From Eubacterium sp. CAG:252 (GTDB taxonomy: Bacteria; Bacillota; Clostridia; Lachnospirales; Lachnospiraceae), in contig FR886282.1 in NCBI GenBank assembly GCA_000436535.1, positions 30,880-55,334 on the forward strand: a DNA stretch of 24,455 nt, read 5' to 3'. Below the pieces are notes generated by a model, which was not told where the DNA came from, did not search any database, and saw only the letters and a program-made list of their open reading frames with translations. How positions within the stretch are numbered: the stretch's first letter is position 1; the number at the start of each line of letters is the position of its first letter. This document shows positions 24,405 through 24,455 of this stretch, piece after piece. The position numbers and the translations under genes were made by a program.

Positions 24405-24455
24405 TCAAAAGGTATTTTGCTCCGCATTCCCGTAATCTGACTCCACCTCGAAATC
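24405..24455 (-). CDS. 3' end of an unidentified gene (partial)
   Basis: On the minus strand the last 51 bases read as 16 codons ending DFEVESDYGNAEQNTF then TGA, entering from outside the window. The acidic, well-mixed composition and the hairpin after the stop support a real C-terminus, but so short a piece cannot be assigned to a family. On the plus strand the same bases allow an ATG-initiated frame, without a ribosome binding site, which is less likely. Confidence 0.35.
   Translation of the reverse strand, partial: DFEVESDYGNAEQNTF

Noticed and set aside
1..24455. CRISPR arrays, tRNA or rRNA genes, phage genes
   Set aside because: No regularly spaced repeats, no cloverleaf-like or rRNA-like stretch, and no phage structural or integrase gene was seen on reading.

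Overview
The window is low-GC bacterial DNA with strong AGGAGG-type ribosome binding sites, AT-rich intergenic DNA, an AgrD-like peptide with a HQPKRP tail, an AAA-ATPase/PD-(D/E)XK protein and a FliD-type flagellar protein. This fits a motile Clostridia member of the Lachnospiraceae type (Lachnospira, Roseburia, Agathobacter or Butyrivibrio relatives). That placement is inferred from protein style; no rRNA is present.

Layout. (1) 2-1660: 3' part of a LicD-type protein fused to a GT-B-like domain, followed by a 101-bp palindromic element and a convergent GT2/methyltransferase-fold fusion gene (1813-3381, minus). (2) 3558-12801: eight co-directional, tightly packed genes for glycosyl transfer: a DUF6492-like protein, GT4, two unrecognised or methyltransferase-fold proteins, GT8, a DUF4422-Caps_synth fusion, and two CgeB/DUF3880-type glycosyltransferases, one with a GT2-like N-terminus. 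(3) 12858-14447: an AAA-ATPase-like/PD-(D/E)XK protein. (4) 14763-16979: an agr-like signalling operon in the order LytTR response regulator, 46-aa AgrD-like peptide (too short for routine ORF lists), AgrC-like histidine kinase. There is no agrB in the window. (5) 17089-19888: two more CgeB-type genes on the minus strand, separated by a MITE-like 138-bp inverted-repeat element with a 9-bp direct flank. (6) 20535-24035: an adenylate-forming-enzyme homologue with degenerate catalytic motifs, a small helical protein preceded by a sigma-28-like promoter, and a FliD-like flagellar cap protein on the minus strand, also preceded by a sigma-28-like promoter. The last 51 bases appear to hold the 3' end of another minus-strand gene.

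Reading as a whole: this looks like a surface or flagellar glycan island next to flagellar genes, interrupted by a peptide-sensing regulatory operon. LicD, GT2, GT4, GT8, GT32-like and CgeB-type transferases would build or decorate a glycan. The flagellar sigma-28 signals at the right end make flagellin a reasonable acceptor, but no flagellin gene is present, so a cell-wall or capsular glycan remains possible. The points most worth following are the agrB-less AgrD/AgrC/AgrA-type operon with its repeat-rich promoter, the catalytically eroded adenylation-domain protein, the domain fusions in the glycan island, and the two small palindromic mobile-element candidates.
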